Below, one piece after another: positions 27,089-36,646 of a stretch of DNA of 64,000 nt. The stretch comes from SP197 sp965242595. GTDB taxonomy: Bacteria; Pseudomonadota; Alphaproteobacteria; SP197. The notes beneath the pieces are model-generated. The model saw nothing but the letters and a program-made list of their open reading frames with translations, ran no database searches and was not told the DNA's origin. Each line of letters begins with the position of its first letter. Position 1 is the first letter of the stretch. The stretch covers positions 1,922,001 to 1,986,000 of the forward strand of contig OZ251464.1 of the NCBI GenBank assembly GCA_965242595.1, read 5' to 3'. The position numbers and the translations under genes were made by a program.

Positions 27089-28669
27089 TCATGGCGCTTT
27101 CCTGCGAGCTCGGTGGCGGCGGGCGAGGTCGAAGATGGTGCGGGAATACCAGGGGGTGGCGGCGTCGTACAGGCGCCAATAGACCTCGGTTCCCTTGAGG
27201 GAAGAGTCGTCGTCAATGTAGTCGTAGGGGGTTTCACCACTGCGGGCTTTGATGGAGGCATCGCCGCCAGCGTCCAGCAGCGCCGCCATCACCGACGGGT
27301 TTTCGTTCGAGCGGGCGGCGTAGTGCAGGGGGGTCTGGCCGTTTTTGTCGCGGGCTTTCGGGTTGGCGCCGGCCTGGACTAGCAGCTCGACGATCAGGGG
27401 CTTGTCGGTGCCCATGGCAGCCAGGTGAAGCGGCGTCGCCTTCAGTTTGTTGTTGCGCTCCATCGGGTTGGCGCCTGCCTCCAGCAACACCGTTATCGAC
27501 GCCGGAGTCTCGCCTCTGGACGCCGCCATGTGCAGAGGTGTCATTCCATCTTCGGTCCGCGCTTTCAGGTTGGCGCCGGCAGCCAGCAGCACCTTGACAA
27601 CCGCTGGGTTTTTGTTCGCCGTGGCAGCCGCGAACAAGGGCGTCGTGTTGTGGTCGCTCTGCGACTCCAGGTTGGCGCCGGCCTTCAACAGCGCCCGGGT
27701 GACGGCCGGAGCCCCGTTCAGCATCGCTGCCAGGCACAGGGGAGTTTGCCCCAGTTGGTCGCGGGCCTCCAGTTTGGCGCCGGCTTTCAGCAAGGCCCGG
27801 ATAACCGCCGCCTTCTTACTTTTCCCCGCGGCTATGTGCAGGGGCGTTAATTTTTCCTCGTCGCCTGCCTCCAGCTTGGCGCCGGCTTTCAACAGCTTCC
27901 GGACAACTTCCGGTGTCTTGGCGAGCGCCGCGGCAAGGTGCAGGGGCGTCCTGCCCTCCAGGTTGCGATCTTTCACACTGCCGCCGGCCGCCAGCAGCGT
28001 CTGGATGACGGCCGGATTCTTGTTCACCACCGCCCAGAACAGGGGAGTTTGCCGGTTATCGTCCCGCGCTTTCAGATCGGCGCCGGCTTGCAGCAAGGCT
28101 TCGATCACCGAAACGGCCTCGTTGTTGCCGGCCGCCATATGCAGGGGCGTCTCTTCGCTTTCGGTGCGCGCCTCCAGATGAGCGCCGGCCTGCAACAGGG
28201 TCGCGATCACCGCCGGGTTTTCTCCGTGGGCGGCCGCCAGGTGCAAAGGCGTAACAATGTCATCGCAGGTGCGCGCCTCCAGGGCGGCGCCGGCTTGCAG
28301 CAAGGCCGCTGTGACCGCCGGGTTCGGATTTCGAACGGCCGCAGAGTGAAGAGGGGTGGCTTCGTCTTCGTCGCGGGCGGCCGGGCTGGCGCCGGCCTTC
28401 AACAAGGTTTTCACCAGCGATCCGGTCTTGTCGCAGGCCGCCGCCAGATGCAGGGGCGTCTCTTCGCTTTCGGTGCGGGCCTCCAGACCGGCTCCCGCTG
28501 CCAGCAACGCCTCCACCACCGCCGCAGTCCTGCTGTGCTGCGCCGCCAGGTGCAAGGGCGTCGCGCCATCCTCGTCCCGCGCCCCCGGGTCGGCACCAGC
28601 CGCCAGATGGCGGGAGACATCCTCCGCGCTGGCGGCCTGGAAGAACGCCTCGGTGTTCCAGTCGGCCAT
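27089..28669 (-). CDS. Ankyrin-repeat protein (about 13 repeats)
   Basis: A 526-residue protein made almost entirely of ankyrin repeats. Thirteen units with TPLHLAA-type openings at about 34-residue spacing run from residue ~35 to ~480, each with a loop of the LLxAGAxLEARD type. An imperfect fourteenth unit (GETPYDYIDDDSSLKGTEVY) and a basic C-terminus follow. No signal peptide or secretion motif is visible, so a cytoplasmic protein-binding scaffold is more likely than an exported effector, but neither is proven. Base composition is slightly less GC-rich than in flanking core genes. Confidence 0.88.
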   Translation of the reverse strand: MADWNTEAFFQAASAEDVSRHLAAGADPGARDEDGATPLHLAAQHSRTAAVVEALLAAGAGLEARTESEETPLHLAAACDKTGSLVKTLLKAGASPAARDEDEATPLHSAAVRNPNPAVTAALLQAGAALEARTCDDIVTPLHLAAAHGENPAVIATLLQAGAHLEARTESEETPLHMAAGNNEAVSVIEALLQAGADLKARDDNRQTPLFWAVVNKNPAVIQTLLAAGGSVKDRNLEGRTPLHLAAALAKTPEVVRKLLKAGAKLEAGDEEKLTPLHIAAGKSKKAAVIRALLKAGAKLEARDQLGQTPLCLAAMLNGAPAVTRALLKAGANLESQSDHNTTPLFAAATANKNPAVVKVLLAAGANLKARTEDGMTPLHMAASRGETPASITVLLEAGANPMERNNKLKATPLHLAAMGTDKPLIVELLVQAGANPKARDKNGQTPLHYAARSNENPSVMAALLDAGGDASIKARSGETPYDYIDDDSSLKGTEVYWRLYDAATPWYSRTIFDLARRHRARRKAP

Positions 28670-28849
28670 GGTCGCTCTCGCCGTCGTTGCCGCCCCGCGC
28701 GCGACGGGGGCGGCGCTGGCGGGCGTTTCTTGTGGCCCGGCGCGGGCGCCGTTTCAACCCCGGTCCGGGGGCGGTGGCGGGGGCGCGTCCAGGAGGTTGC
28801 TGGGGGGTTGCCTGGCGGGTGGGGCGGGGTTATGGTCCGCCTCGTTCAG

Positions 28850-28868
28850 ATTGCAAGTCACTCGCAAT
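28850..28868 (+). promoter_or_regulatory. Candidate Fur/Irr-type iron-box upstream of fbpA
   Basis: Inverted repeat ATTGC-N9-GCAAT (core TTGCAAGTCACTCGCAA) centred about 43 bp upstream of the fbpA start. It fits the TTGC/GCAA pattern reported for alphaproteobacterial iron-responsive (Fur-type) operators. Assignment is by pattern and by the adjacent iron-uptake gene only. Confidence 0.5.
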
Positions 28869-28901
28869 CGCACAACCAGGCACCTGACCAGGGAGATCGC
28901 C

Positions 28902-29933
28902 ATGAAGTTTCGTCTTTCGCTTGCCGCCTGCGCCTTGGCGCTGGCGGGCGCCCTCGCCTCGCCGCTGCCGGCGGCGGCGCAGGGCGAGGTCAATCTTTAC
29001 ACCGCGCGCCATTACGACAGCGACGCGGCGCTTTACGATGCCTTCACCGCGGCCACGGGCATCGCCGTCAATGTGGTCGAGGGCAAGGCCGGGGCGCTGA
29101 TCGAGCGCATCGCCGCCGAGGGCGCCAACAGCCCGGCCGACGTCTTCATGACCGCCGATGCCGGCAATCTGATGGAGGCGGCCGGGCGCGGCCTGTTGCA
29201 GCCGGTCTCCTCGCCCGTGCTGGCCCGGCGCATCCCGGCCCATCTGCGCCATGACGACGGGCTGTGGTTCGCCTTCACCAGGCGGGCGCGGCTGATCGTG
29301 TATCGCAACGGGGTCGATGTCGCGGGGCTGGAACGCTATGAGGATCTGGCCGATCCGCGCTTTGCCGACAGCATCTGCATCCGCTCGTCGGGCAATGTCT
29401 ATAATCAGTCGCTGGTGGCCTCGCTGATCGCGGCCAATGGCGAGCAGGCGACGGCGGCCTGGGTGCGCGGCCTGGTGGCCAACATGGCGCGGGAGCCGGA
29501 ATCCAACGACACCGGCCAGATCAAGGCGGTGGCCGCCGGCGAATGCGATATCGGCGTCGCCAACAGCTATTATCTGGCCAGGCTGATGCGTTCCGACGAT
29601 GCTGCCAATGTCGCCATCGCGCAGAGCATCGCCGTGATCCTGCCCAATCAGGGCGACCGCGGCGTCCATGTCAATGTCAGCGGCGCTGGCGTCGCCGCCA
29701 ACGCGCCCAACAGCGACAATGCGGTGGCGCTGCTGGAGTTCCTGGCCAGCGACGAGGCGCAGCGGGCCTTTGCCGAGGGCAACAACGAATGGCCGGCGGT
29801 GGAAGGCATCGCCCATGCCACGGTGCTGGACGACCTCTATGGCAGCTTCGTCGCCGACGATATCGACGCGGCCGTGTTCGGCGGCAAGCGGGCGGCGGCG
29901 CTGGAGATCATGGAGGCCAACGGCTGGAAGTAA
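28902..29933 (+). CDS. fbpA: Ferric-iron ABC transporter substrate-binding protein
   Basis: Periplasmic Fe3+-binding protein, 343 residues, with a signal peptide (MKFRLSLAACALALAGALAS to AAAQ). It shows NLYTARHYDSDAALYDAFTA at the mature N-terminus, PADVFMTADAGNLMEAAGRG, and the paired tyrosines in GVANSYYLARLM that bind iron in FbpA/FutA proteins. GGGAG lies upstream of the ATG. An iron-box candidate sits upstream. The likely permease gene is convergent downstream rather than in an operon, and no ATPase gene is in the window. Confidence 0.93.
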   Translation: MKFRLSLAACALALAGALASPLPAAAQGEVNLYTARHYDSDAALYDAFTAATGIAVNVVEGKAGALIERIAAEGANSPADVFMTADAGNLMEAAGRGLLQPVSSPVLARRIPAHLRHDDGLWFAFTRRARLIVYRNGVDVAGLERYEDLADPRFADSICIRSSGNVYNQSLVASLIAANGEQATAAWVRGLVANMAREPESNDTGQIKAVAAGECDIGVANSYYLARLMRSDDAANVAIAQSIAVILPNQGDRGVHVNVSGAGVAANAPNSDNAVALLEFLASDEAQRAFAEGNNEWPAVEGIAHATVLDDLYGSFVADDIDAAVFGGKRAAALEIMEANGWK

Positions 29934-29952
29934 GCACCCCGCGGCCGGATAG

Positions 29953-29980
29953 CGGGCCGGCGTCGCCCGGCGTCGGCCCG
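29953..29980. terminator. Weak GC-rich hairpin between convergent genes
   Basis: CGGGCCG (29953-29959) can pair with CGGCCCG (29974-29980) across a 14-base loop in the 85-bp gap between fbpA and the convergent permease gene. There is no T-run on either side, so it is only a possible bidirectional transcription end. Confidence 0.25.
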
Positions 29981-30018
29981 CGCCGGCCCATGTCAGCCCG
30001 AGTCCCCGGGGGGTGGCG

Positions 30019-31695
30019 TCAGGAAGGGCGCTCGTGAGAGGTGGCGGGGCGTGAGGTGGCGATGGCGCGGGAGAGCAGGACGATGGGCACGATGCCCACG
30101 GCGGCGATAGCCAGCGCGGCGGTGGAGGCTTCGGCCAGGCGCTCGTCGGCGGCCAGGCGATAGACCCGCGTGGCCAGGGTGTCGAAGCCGAACGGGCGCA
30201 GCAGCAGGGTTGCCGGCAGCTCCTTGGCCACATCCACGAACACCAGCAGGGCGGCCGACAGCAGGCTTCCCTTCAGCAGCGGCGCGTGGACGCGGGCCAG
30301 CGTCGATGCCGGGCCGTGGCCCAGGCTGCGGGCGGCGTCGTCCATGGCCGGCGTCACCCTGGCGAGGCCGGCCTCGACGGCGTTGCTGGCCACCGCCAGA
30401 AAGCGGACCACATAGGCGAACAGCAGGGCGGCGACCGATCCGGTCAGCAGCAGCCCGGTGGAAAGCCCGAACAGCTCGCGCATCCAGCCGTCCAGGGCGT
30501 TGTCGAAGCTGGCCAGCGGCAGCAGCACGCCGACGGCGATGACCGAGCCGGGGATGGCATAGCCCATGGTGGCAAAGCGGGCGGCGAAGCGGGAAAGCGG
30601 GCGGCGATCGAGGCGGGCGCCATAGCCCAGCAGCAGCGCCGCCGCCAGGGTCAGCAGCGCCGCCAGGGCGGCCACCGCCGCCGTGTTCGCCGCCAGGGGC
30701 AGGAAGGCGGGGCCGAACAGGCGGTCGCCGCCGGCCAGGCTGAGGCGAAGCAGCACGGCGGCCGGCAGCAGAAAGCCCAGCACCACCGGCAGAAAACAGA
30801 CCAGGGCGGCAAGCCAGGCCTTCCATCCCGCCAGGGGCTGGCGGCGGGCGGGGGCGAAATGGCCGTCGCCGGCATAGCGGGCGCGCCCGCGCGAGGCGGT
30901 CTCCAGGGCCAGGATGGCCAGCACGAACAGCATCAGCACGCTGGCCAGCTGACCGGCGGCCTCCGGCGAGCCGCGCAGGAACCAGCTGCGGTAGATGCCG
31001 GTGGTGAAGGTGCGGACGCCGAAGAATTCCACGGTGCCGAAATCGGCCAGGGTCTCCATCAGAACCAGGGCCAGGCCGGCGGCCAGGCCGGGCCGGGCCA
31101 TGGGCAGGGCAACCCGGCAGAAGGCCCGCCAGGGGCCGTGGCCCAGGCTGCGGGCCGCCTCGGCCAGGGCCACCGAACGGGCCAGAAAGGCGGCGCGCAC
31201 CAGCAGATAGACATAGGCGTAGAATGCCAGCGCCAGCATGGCGACGGCGCCGGCGGTGGAGCGGATGGCGGGGAAGCTGTAATCGTCCCTGGACCAGCCG
31301 AAGGCGTCGCGCAGCGCGGTCTGCACCGGCCCGGCATATTCCAGCAGATCGGTATAGACATAGGCCAGCACATAGGCGGGCATGGCGAAGGGCAGCAGCA
31401 GCGCCCATTGGGCGATGCGGCGCCCGGGAAAGTCGCAGGCCGTCACCAGCCAGGCGGTGGCGGTGCCGACGATGCCGGCCACCAGGCCGACGCCGGCCAG
31501 CAGCACGGCGGTGTTGATCAGATAGATGGGGAGCGCGCGGCGGGCCAGGCGCGGCCACAGCCCGCCGCTGTCGGCGAACAGGCTCAGCCCCACCGCCAGG
31601 ATCGGCAGGGCCACCAGGGCGGCCACGGCCAGCACGGCCGCCGGCAGCAGCCAGGGGCGGGCGGCAGGCGGCGCCGATGCGGAGGGCGCGGTCAC
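30019..31695 (-). CDS. fbpB: Ferric-iron ABC transporter permease (FbpB/FutB-type)
   Basis: Inner-membrane permease of 558 residues with two fused six-helix halves. Each half carries an EAA-type ATPase-contact loop: EAARSLGHGPWRAFCRVALP in the first and DDAARSLGHGPASTLARVHA in the second. This duplicated layout is typical of FbpB/SfuB iron permeases. It lies downstream of fumC on the same strand with a 44-bp gap and faces fbpA. The partner ATPase (FbpC) is not encoded here. Confidence 0.9.
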   Translation of the reverse strand: MTAPSASAPPAARPWLLPAAVLAVAALVALPILAVGLSLFADSGGLWPRLARRALPIYLINTAVLLAGVGLVAGIVGTATAWLVTACDFPGRRIAQWALLLPFAMPAYVLAYVYTDLLEYAGPVQTALRDAFGWSRDDYSFPAIRSTAGAVAMLALAFYAYVYLLVRAAFLARSVALAEAARSLGHGPWRAFCRVALPMARPGLAAGLALVLMETLADFGTVEFFGVRTFTTGIYRSWFLRGSPEAAGQLASVLMLFVLAILALETASRGRARYAGDGHFAPARRQPLAGWKAWLAALVCFLPVVLGFLLPAAVLLRLSLAGGDRLFGPAFLPLAANTAAVAALAALLTLAAALLLGYGARLDRRPLSRFAARFATMGYAIPGSVIAVGVLLPLASFDNALDGWMRELFGLSTGLLLTGSVAALLFAYVVRFLAVASNAVEAGLARVTPAMDDAARSLGHGPASTLARVHAPLLKGSLLSAALLVFVDVAKELPATLLLRPFGFDTLATRVYRLAADERLAEASTAALAIAAVGIVPIVLLSRAIATSRPATSHERPS

Positions 31696-31739
31696 GGTGG
31701 CAGACGGGGCGCGGGGGCAGGCGGGGCAGGCGGGGGCGT

Positions 31740-33134
<1,395 letters not shown>

Positions 33135-33305
33135 GGCGGGCATCCTGCGCGGGGGTGGGGGCGCGGACTGCCTAGCACGAAGCGGGGGCGCCCGCCAGCG
33201 GCGAGCCTGCCCCAGGGATGCCGGGCGGCTGCCACAGGGCTGCCGGGCGGCTGCCGGGTGGGGGGTGGTGACGCCGGCGGCGGTGCCGGTGTAGGATTCG
33301 CGATC

Positions 33306-34238
33306 ATGGCGGGTCCGGGCGAGATCGCGGTCCTCATTCCCTGTTACAATGAGGTCGATACCGTGGCCCGGGTGGTGGCGGAGTTTCGCCATGCCCTGCC
33401 GGGGGCGCGCATCGTCGTGTGCGACAACGGTTCCGACGACGGCACCGCCGCGGCCGCGCGGGGCGCCGGGGCCGAGCTGCGCCACGAGGCCTGGCGCGGC
33501 AAGGGCCATGCCGTCCGCCGCCTGTTCGCCGATATCGAGGCCGACATCTATGTGCTGGTGGATGGCGACGCCACCTACGACGCCGCCTGCGCCCCCGCCA
33601 TGGTGGCGATGCTGAACGACGGCGGCCTGGATATGGTGGTGGCAAGGCGCCGCCCCACCGCCGGCGACGCCTGGCGGCGCGGCCATCGCTTCGGCAACCG
33701 GATGCTGTCCGCCGCCGTGCGGGGCCTGTTCGGCCCGGCCGTGGGCGATCTGCTGTCGGGCTATCGGGTGTTTTCCCGCCGCTTCGTCAAATCCTTTCCC
33801 GGCGAGGCGGGGGAGTTCGAGATCGAGGCCGAGCTTACCGTTCACGCCTTGCAGCTGCGCCTTCCCACGGGCGAGCTGGCAACCCCCTACCGGCCCCGGC
33901 CCCAGGGTTCGCGCAGCAAGCTGAACACCTGGCGCGACGGCTTTCTGGTGTCCTTCGCGGTCGCGCAGCTGTTCGCGCTGGAACGCCCGTTTCGCTTTTT
34001 CTCAGGTCTGGCTCTGGCGTTCTTCGCCCTGGCCAGCGTTCTGTTCGCCCCCGTGTTCGAAACCTGGCTTCAGACCGGGCTGGTGCCTCGGCTGCCCACC
34101 CTGGTGGTTGCCGTCGGCTGCTATGTGCTGGCCCTGGTCTGCCTCGTCTTCGGCGCCGTCCTTCACGCCGTCTCCACCGCGCGGCGCGAGGCGAAGCGGC
34201 TGGCCTATCTGGCCCAGAGCCCGCGCCGGGGGATATGA
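33306..34238 (+). CDS. Family 2 glycosyltransferase, membrane-anchored
   Basis: GT-A-fold glycosyltransferase of 310 residues. It opens IAVLIPCYNEVDTVARVVAE and has VVCDNGSDDGTAAAARGAGA and the DXD-type VLVDGDATYD. Two hydrophobic segments (about residues 235-258 and 265-292) near the C-terminus anchor it in the inner membrane. It resembles DPM1/DPG-synthase-like enzymes that transfer sugars to polyprenyl phosphate, but acceptor and sugar are not determined. It stands alone, divergent from fumC. Confidence 0.85.
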   Translation: MAGPGEIAVLIPCYNEVDTVARVVAEFRHALPGARIVVCDNGSDDGTAAAARGAGAELRHEAWRGKGHAVRRLFADIEADIYVLVDGDATYDAACAPAMVAMLNDGGLDMVVARRRPTAGDAWRRGHRFGNRMLSAAVRGLFGPAVGDLLSGYRVFSRRFVKSFPGEAGEFEIEAELTVHALQLRLPTGELATPYRPRPQGSRSKLNTWRDGFLVSFAVAQLFALERPFRFFSGLALAFFALASVLFAPVFETWLQTGLVPRLPTLVVAVGCYVLALVCLVFGAVLHAVSTARREAKRLAYLAQSPRRGI

Positions 34239-34249
34239 CGCCCGCCGGG

Positions 34250-34535
34250 CGCCGGCCGTGGCCACGCCGTAGTCCTTGCCACCCACCCCCGAACCCGCCA
34301 TAGTAGCGGCCCCCTCACCCGGGAGCGCATCGCCATGGAACTCACCCCGCGCCACGCCAGAACGCGCCTTTCCGAACTCATCGCCGCCCCCCAGCGCGGC
34401 CGCGGCAGCTTCTTCGAGAGGCTGGAGGCCTATCACCAGCGCCGCGGCACCGAAGGCAGCGGCGAACGCTGGCCCGCAGCCTTCAACGATCCGGCGTTCA
34501 GCCGCCAGGTGCTGGGCCTGGAAGACGACGCTTAG
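34250..34535 (+). repeat. Degenerate first copy of a promoter-plus-antitoxin tandem duplication
   Basis: The segment from about 34250 to 34535 is a shortened copy of 34538-34901. Both have the same lead-in (GGCCGTGGCCAC, then CGTAGTCCTTG), a matching GAGCGCA-C-GCCATGGAACTC start, and the same gene end. The first copy lacks an internal piece of the coding region, and its -35 is TTGCCA (34276-34281) where the second copy has TTGACA. Confidence 0.8.
34335..34535 (+). CDS. Truncated duplicate of Phd/YefM-type antitoxin
   Basis: A 66-residue protein that keeps the N-terminus (MELTPRHARTRLSELIAAPQ) and C-terminus (NDPAFSRQVLGLEDDA) of the full-length antitoxin 88 bp downstream. It has lost an in-frame block of about 23 residues that includes the Phd core VVITKHGAPAVELV. 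The DNA-binding N-terminal fold is therefore broken. It may be a non-functional relic, or a small protein that keeps only the toxin-binding tail. Promoter and coding parts are both duplicated. Confidence 0.6.
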   Translation: MELTPRHARTRLSELIAAPQRGRGSFFERLEAYHQRRGTEGSGERWPAAFNDPAFSRQVLGLEDDA

Positions 34536-34562
34536 ACGCCGGCCGTGGCCACACCGTAGTCC

Positions 34563-34592
34563 TTGACACCCACCCCCGAACCCCCCCACAAT
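34563..34592 (+). promoter_or_regulatory. Candidate promoter of the antitoxin-toxin operon
   Basis: TTGACA (34563-34568), 18 bp, then CACAAT (34587-34592), about 30 bp upstream of the full-length antitoxin ATG. The degenerate upstream copy has TTGCCA and CATAGT at the equivalent places, so only this copy keeps a consensus -35. Confidence 0.5.
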
Positions 34593-34622
34593 AGCCCCAC
34601 CCTCACCCAGGAGCGCACCGCC

Positions 34623-34901
34623 ATGGAACTCGCCCTGCGCCACGCCAAGACGCATCTTTCCGAGCTCGTCACCGCCGCCCAGCGCGGCGAGCGCGTCGTC
34701 ATCACCAAGCATGGCGCCCCGGCCGTCGAGCTGGTGCGCTGCCGCCAGCGCCGCGGTGGCAGCTTCTTCGAGAGGCTGGAGGCCTGCCACCAGCGCCGCG
34801 GCACCGAACAGGCCTCGCCGGAAGAAGCGAAGGCGATGATCGCCGCTTTCCACGATCCGGCGTTCAGCCGCCAGGTGCTGGGCCTGGAAGACGACGCTTA
34901 G
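34623..34901 (+). CDS. Phd/YefM-family antitoxin
   Basis: A 92-residue antitoxin. The N-terminal Phd fold is complete (ALRHAKTHLSELVTAAQRGE, RVVITKHGAPAVELVRC), followed by a tail that should contact the toxin (FHDPAFSRQVLGLEDDA). It is 9 bp upstream of a PIN-domain toxin gene, the standard type II layout, in which the antitoxin dimer would repress the shared promoter. A truncated duplicate precedes it. Confidence 0.88.
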   Translation: MELALRHAKTHLSELVTAAQRGERVVITKHGAPAVELVRCRQRRGGSFFERLEACHQRRGTEQASPEEAKAMIAAFHDPAFSRQVLGLEDDA

Positions 34902-34910
34902 GCGCCGGCC

Positions 34911-35306
34911 GTGCGTGTCCTCCTCGACACCTCCTATCTCTACAAGTTGCTGGAGGCGCGCGGGGAGTTCACGCAGGCCGAGCGCCGCTTCCTGGACGAA
35001 AACGAGGCGCGGCTTCATGCCAGCGCCGTGTCGATCTGGGAGATGCGGCTGAAATATCATGCCCGCCATCCCTCCGGCGCCCGCAAGAGCCCTCACGATC
35101 CCGACGATGCGGTCGCCATGTTGCAGGAGCTGGATGTAACGCTCATCGCCATGACCCCGGGCCACGCCGCCGCCATGCTGACACCTCCCCTCGCCCACCG
35201 CGATCCGTTCGACGAACTGCTGCTGGCCCAGGCCCAGGAGGAGGGCCTCCGGCTGCTGACGGTGGACCGCCACCTGGCCGGCCACCCGCAGGCGGTGACG
35301 GCCTAG
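34911..35306 (+). CDS. vapC: VapC-like PIN-domain toxin
   Basis: PIN-domain ribonuclease toxin, 131 residues. The acidic residues are in place: Asp in VLLDTSYLYKLLE, Glu in ASAVSIWEMRLK, and Asp residues in DPFDELLLAQAQEEG and LLTVDRHL. The start is a GTG at 34911. The HRDPFDELLLAQA motif groups it with PIN toxins paired to Phd-type antitoxins. It ends about 95 bp before an inverted-repeat-bounded unit. Confidence 0.9.
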   Translation: MRVLLDTSYLYKLLEARGEFTQAERRFLDENEARLHASAVSIWEMRLKYHARHPSGARKSPHDPDDAVAMLQELDVTLIAMTPGHAAAMLTPPLAHRDPFDELLLAQAQEEGLRLLTVDRHLAGHPQAVTA

Positions 35307-35401
35307 GCGCCCCGCAGGCGTGCTGGAAGGCGCTGCGCGGCGCGCCCCCGGAACACGCTCCTGGTGGCACCCCCCTCTCATATACCCCGCGCCCAGGACC
35401 A

Positions 35402-35545
35402 ACCCTTGACACCCTGCCGCCCATGCGCTATATGGCCTATCGGAGGCTCGGCCTCACGAACGGCCCGGCGCATGAACGCGCAGGGTAGTTGGTGTGGCTT
35501 TGCCTCTTCTTTTATGCGGGTCTCCTTCTTTCGTACGGGTCGGGG
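35402..35545. repeat. Left arm of a ~145-bp imperfect inverted repeat
   Basis: This arm reads inward from ACCCTTGACA and matches, in reverse complement, 36480-36624. Shared blocks include GCCGCCCATGCGCTA, CGGAGGCTCGGCCTCACGA, CGCGCAGGGTAG and GGCTTTGCCTCTTCTTTTAT. The two arms bracket a single gene (DUF3800), whose last 11 codons and stop lie inside this arm. The arrangement suggests a mobile unit or a locus formed by inverted duplication. Confidence 0.8.
35406..35434 (+). promoter_or_regulatory. Consensus-like promoter inside the left inverted-repeat arm
   Basis: TTGACA (35406-35411), 17 bp, TATATG (35429-35434), reading rightward against the DUF3800 gene. The right arm has the same -35 (reverse complement of 36615-36620) at the same spacing, but its -10 is TACCCG. 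Transcription from here would be antisense to DUF3800 or would make a short RNA from the repeat. Confidence 0.5.
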
Positions 35546-36396
35546 ACATGGACAATTCCATAGCTCTCGAAAACACGCCCATCGCGATAGCCCTGGCCGC
35601 GAAACTGAACATCGGCCAAGTCTCTTCCGAACATGTTGGCTATTTCTTCGCGGCACCCTGCGTTCATCCCTCGACCGGGAAGGCGAAATCCCCAGTTGAC
35701 ACAGTAGATGCAGAGGTCCGCCGCCTGGACAGCGGGCGTCATGTCGGACGATACGAAGAAAGGGGTTGGCACAATCCACGTCGTTCGATACCGACCATTG
35801 TCGGTTTTCGTAAAATATGACTCCATCCTGGCCACGAACCTGCGGTCTTGACGCTTCTCCGTTTCATCCATCACCAAAATCCCATGTTCTCTCTTGCTTT
35901 CCAAGAAGTAAAAGAATCTCTCAAGAAGAAAAACAATATCCTTCCTCAGATATTCGCTATGCTGGTAGTTCGATGGCTTGGTGACACCTCGGGGGATAGC
36001 CGCAGCCATCAAAACCGCTTCATGGCGTTTCAGAAGTGCGAACGTCTCTCGTGCCATGCGCAAACAGGCTTGGCCGTATGCTGTGAGTTCGTCCCGAATC
36101 GGTGGAGCAGATTTGCCCTTCCCAAGCAGAGATCTGCACAATCTTTGCCTGTCTCTATCGAGAAAACGATCACTTTGCTCGGCAAGCCTGAACTTCTGCT
36201 TCCCAACCAATTTTGAACCCTTAATCTCTTTTCCGTATTCATGCAGGCGACCGCCGAAACAATCCATTTCCAGCTTCTGCATATCTTGTATGAAAGACCA
36301 CAACCGACCTGCGGCGATGGCAAAGCCGCCCCGCACTTCATATGGCGTGCTCTTATGATCGTGCCCGCTTTCGTCGATGAAGAACAGCCAAGCCAT
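35512..36396 (-). CDS. DUF3800 domain protein
   Basis: A 294-residue DUF3800 protein. It starts MAWLFFIDESGHDHKSTPYE, the family's Asp-Glu N-terminal strand, and has ILVMDETEKRQDRRFVARME and the late SSDMTPAVQAADLCIYCVNW element. DUF3800 is thought to be RNase-H-like and often occurs near mobile or defence genes; its reaction is unknown. Composition is more AT-rich than the flanks. The gene is enclosed by a ~145-bp inverted repeat, whose left arm supplies its C-terminus. Confidence 0.85.
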   Translation of the reverse strand: MAWLFFIDESGHDHKSTPYEVRGGFAIAAGRLWSFIQDMQKLEMDCFGGRLHEYGKEIKGSKLVGKQKFRLAEQSDRFLDRDRQRLCRSLLGKGKSAPPIRDELTAYGQACLRMARETFALLKRHEAVLMAAAIPRGVTKPSNYQHSEYLRKDIVFLLERFFYFLESKREHGILVMDETEKRQDRRFVARMESYFTKTDNGRYRTTWIVPTPFFVSSDMTPAVQAADLCIYCVNWGFRLPGRGMNAGCREEIANMFGRDLADVQFRGQGYRDGRVFESYGIVHVPDPYERRRPA

Positions 36397-36479
36397 ATCC
36401 CATTACCTGTCGAAGCAGCCCCCTGCCCTCCGGATTGGAGTCTGCGCCCAGGCGGCGCGTCAAGATTGTCCTTGGTCCC

Positions 36480-36624
36480 CCTCGATTCATACGAAACGAG
36501 GGCTGCCCGCATAAAAGAAGAGGCAAAGCCGCACCAGCTACCCTGCGCATTCGCGCGCCGAGCCGCTCGTGAGGCCGAGCCTCCGACGGGGCGGGTAGCG
36601 CATGGGCGGCGGGATGTCAAGGGT
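36480..36624. repeat. Right arm of the ~145-bp imperfect inverted repeat
   Basis: Reverse complement of 35402-35545 with scattered mismatches. It lies upstream of the DUF3800 start and points inward. Its -35 TTGACA is kept (minus strand, 36615-36620), but the -10 position reads TACCCG (36592-36597). The outer edge is about 25 bp from a truncated-looking ORF that may be a remnant of rmuC. Confidence 0.8.
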
Positions 36625-36646
36625 TTTTTGCCCTGCCCCTGTCGTG

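Noticed and set aside
26994..27092. 32-codon minus-strand frame overlapping the ankyrin gene stop (ATGA)
   Set aside because: The coupling overlap is attractive, but the product (MTTAPIVALELARTTL and 16 more) has no recognisable family or continuation; it may be chance.
33219..33255. Short direct repeat TGCCGGGCGGCTGCC (33219 and 33241) upstream of the glycosyltransferase gene
   Set aside because: Two copies of a low-complexity GC-rich 15-mer in divergent intergenic DNA; no regulator or structure supports a function.
35402..35545. Conserved peptide NAQGSWCGFASSFMR read from both inverted-repeat arms
   Set aside because: The identity follows from the DNA repeat; neither frame has a ribosome site, and one arm lacks a start codon.
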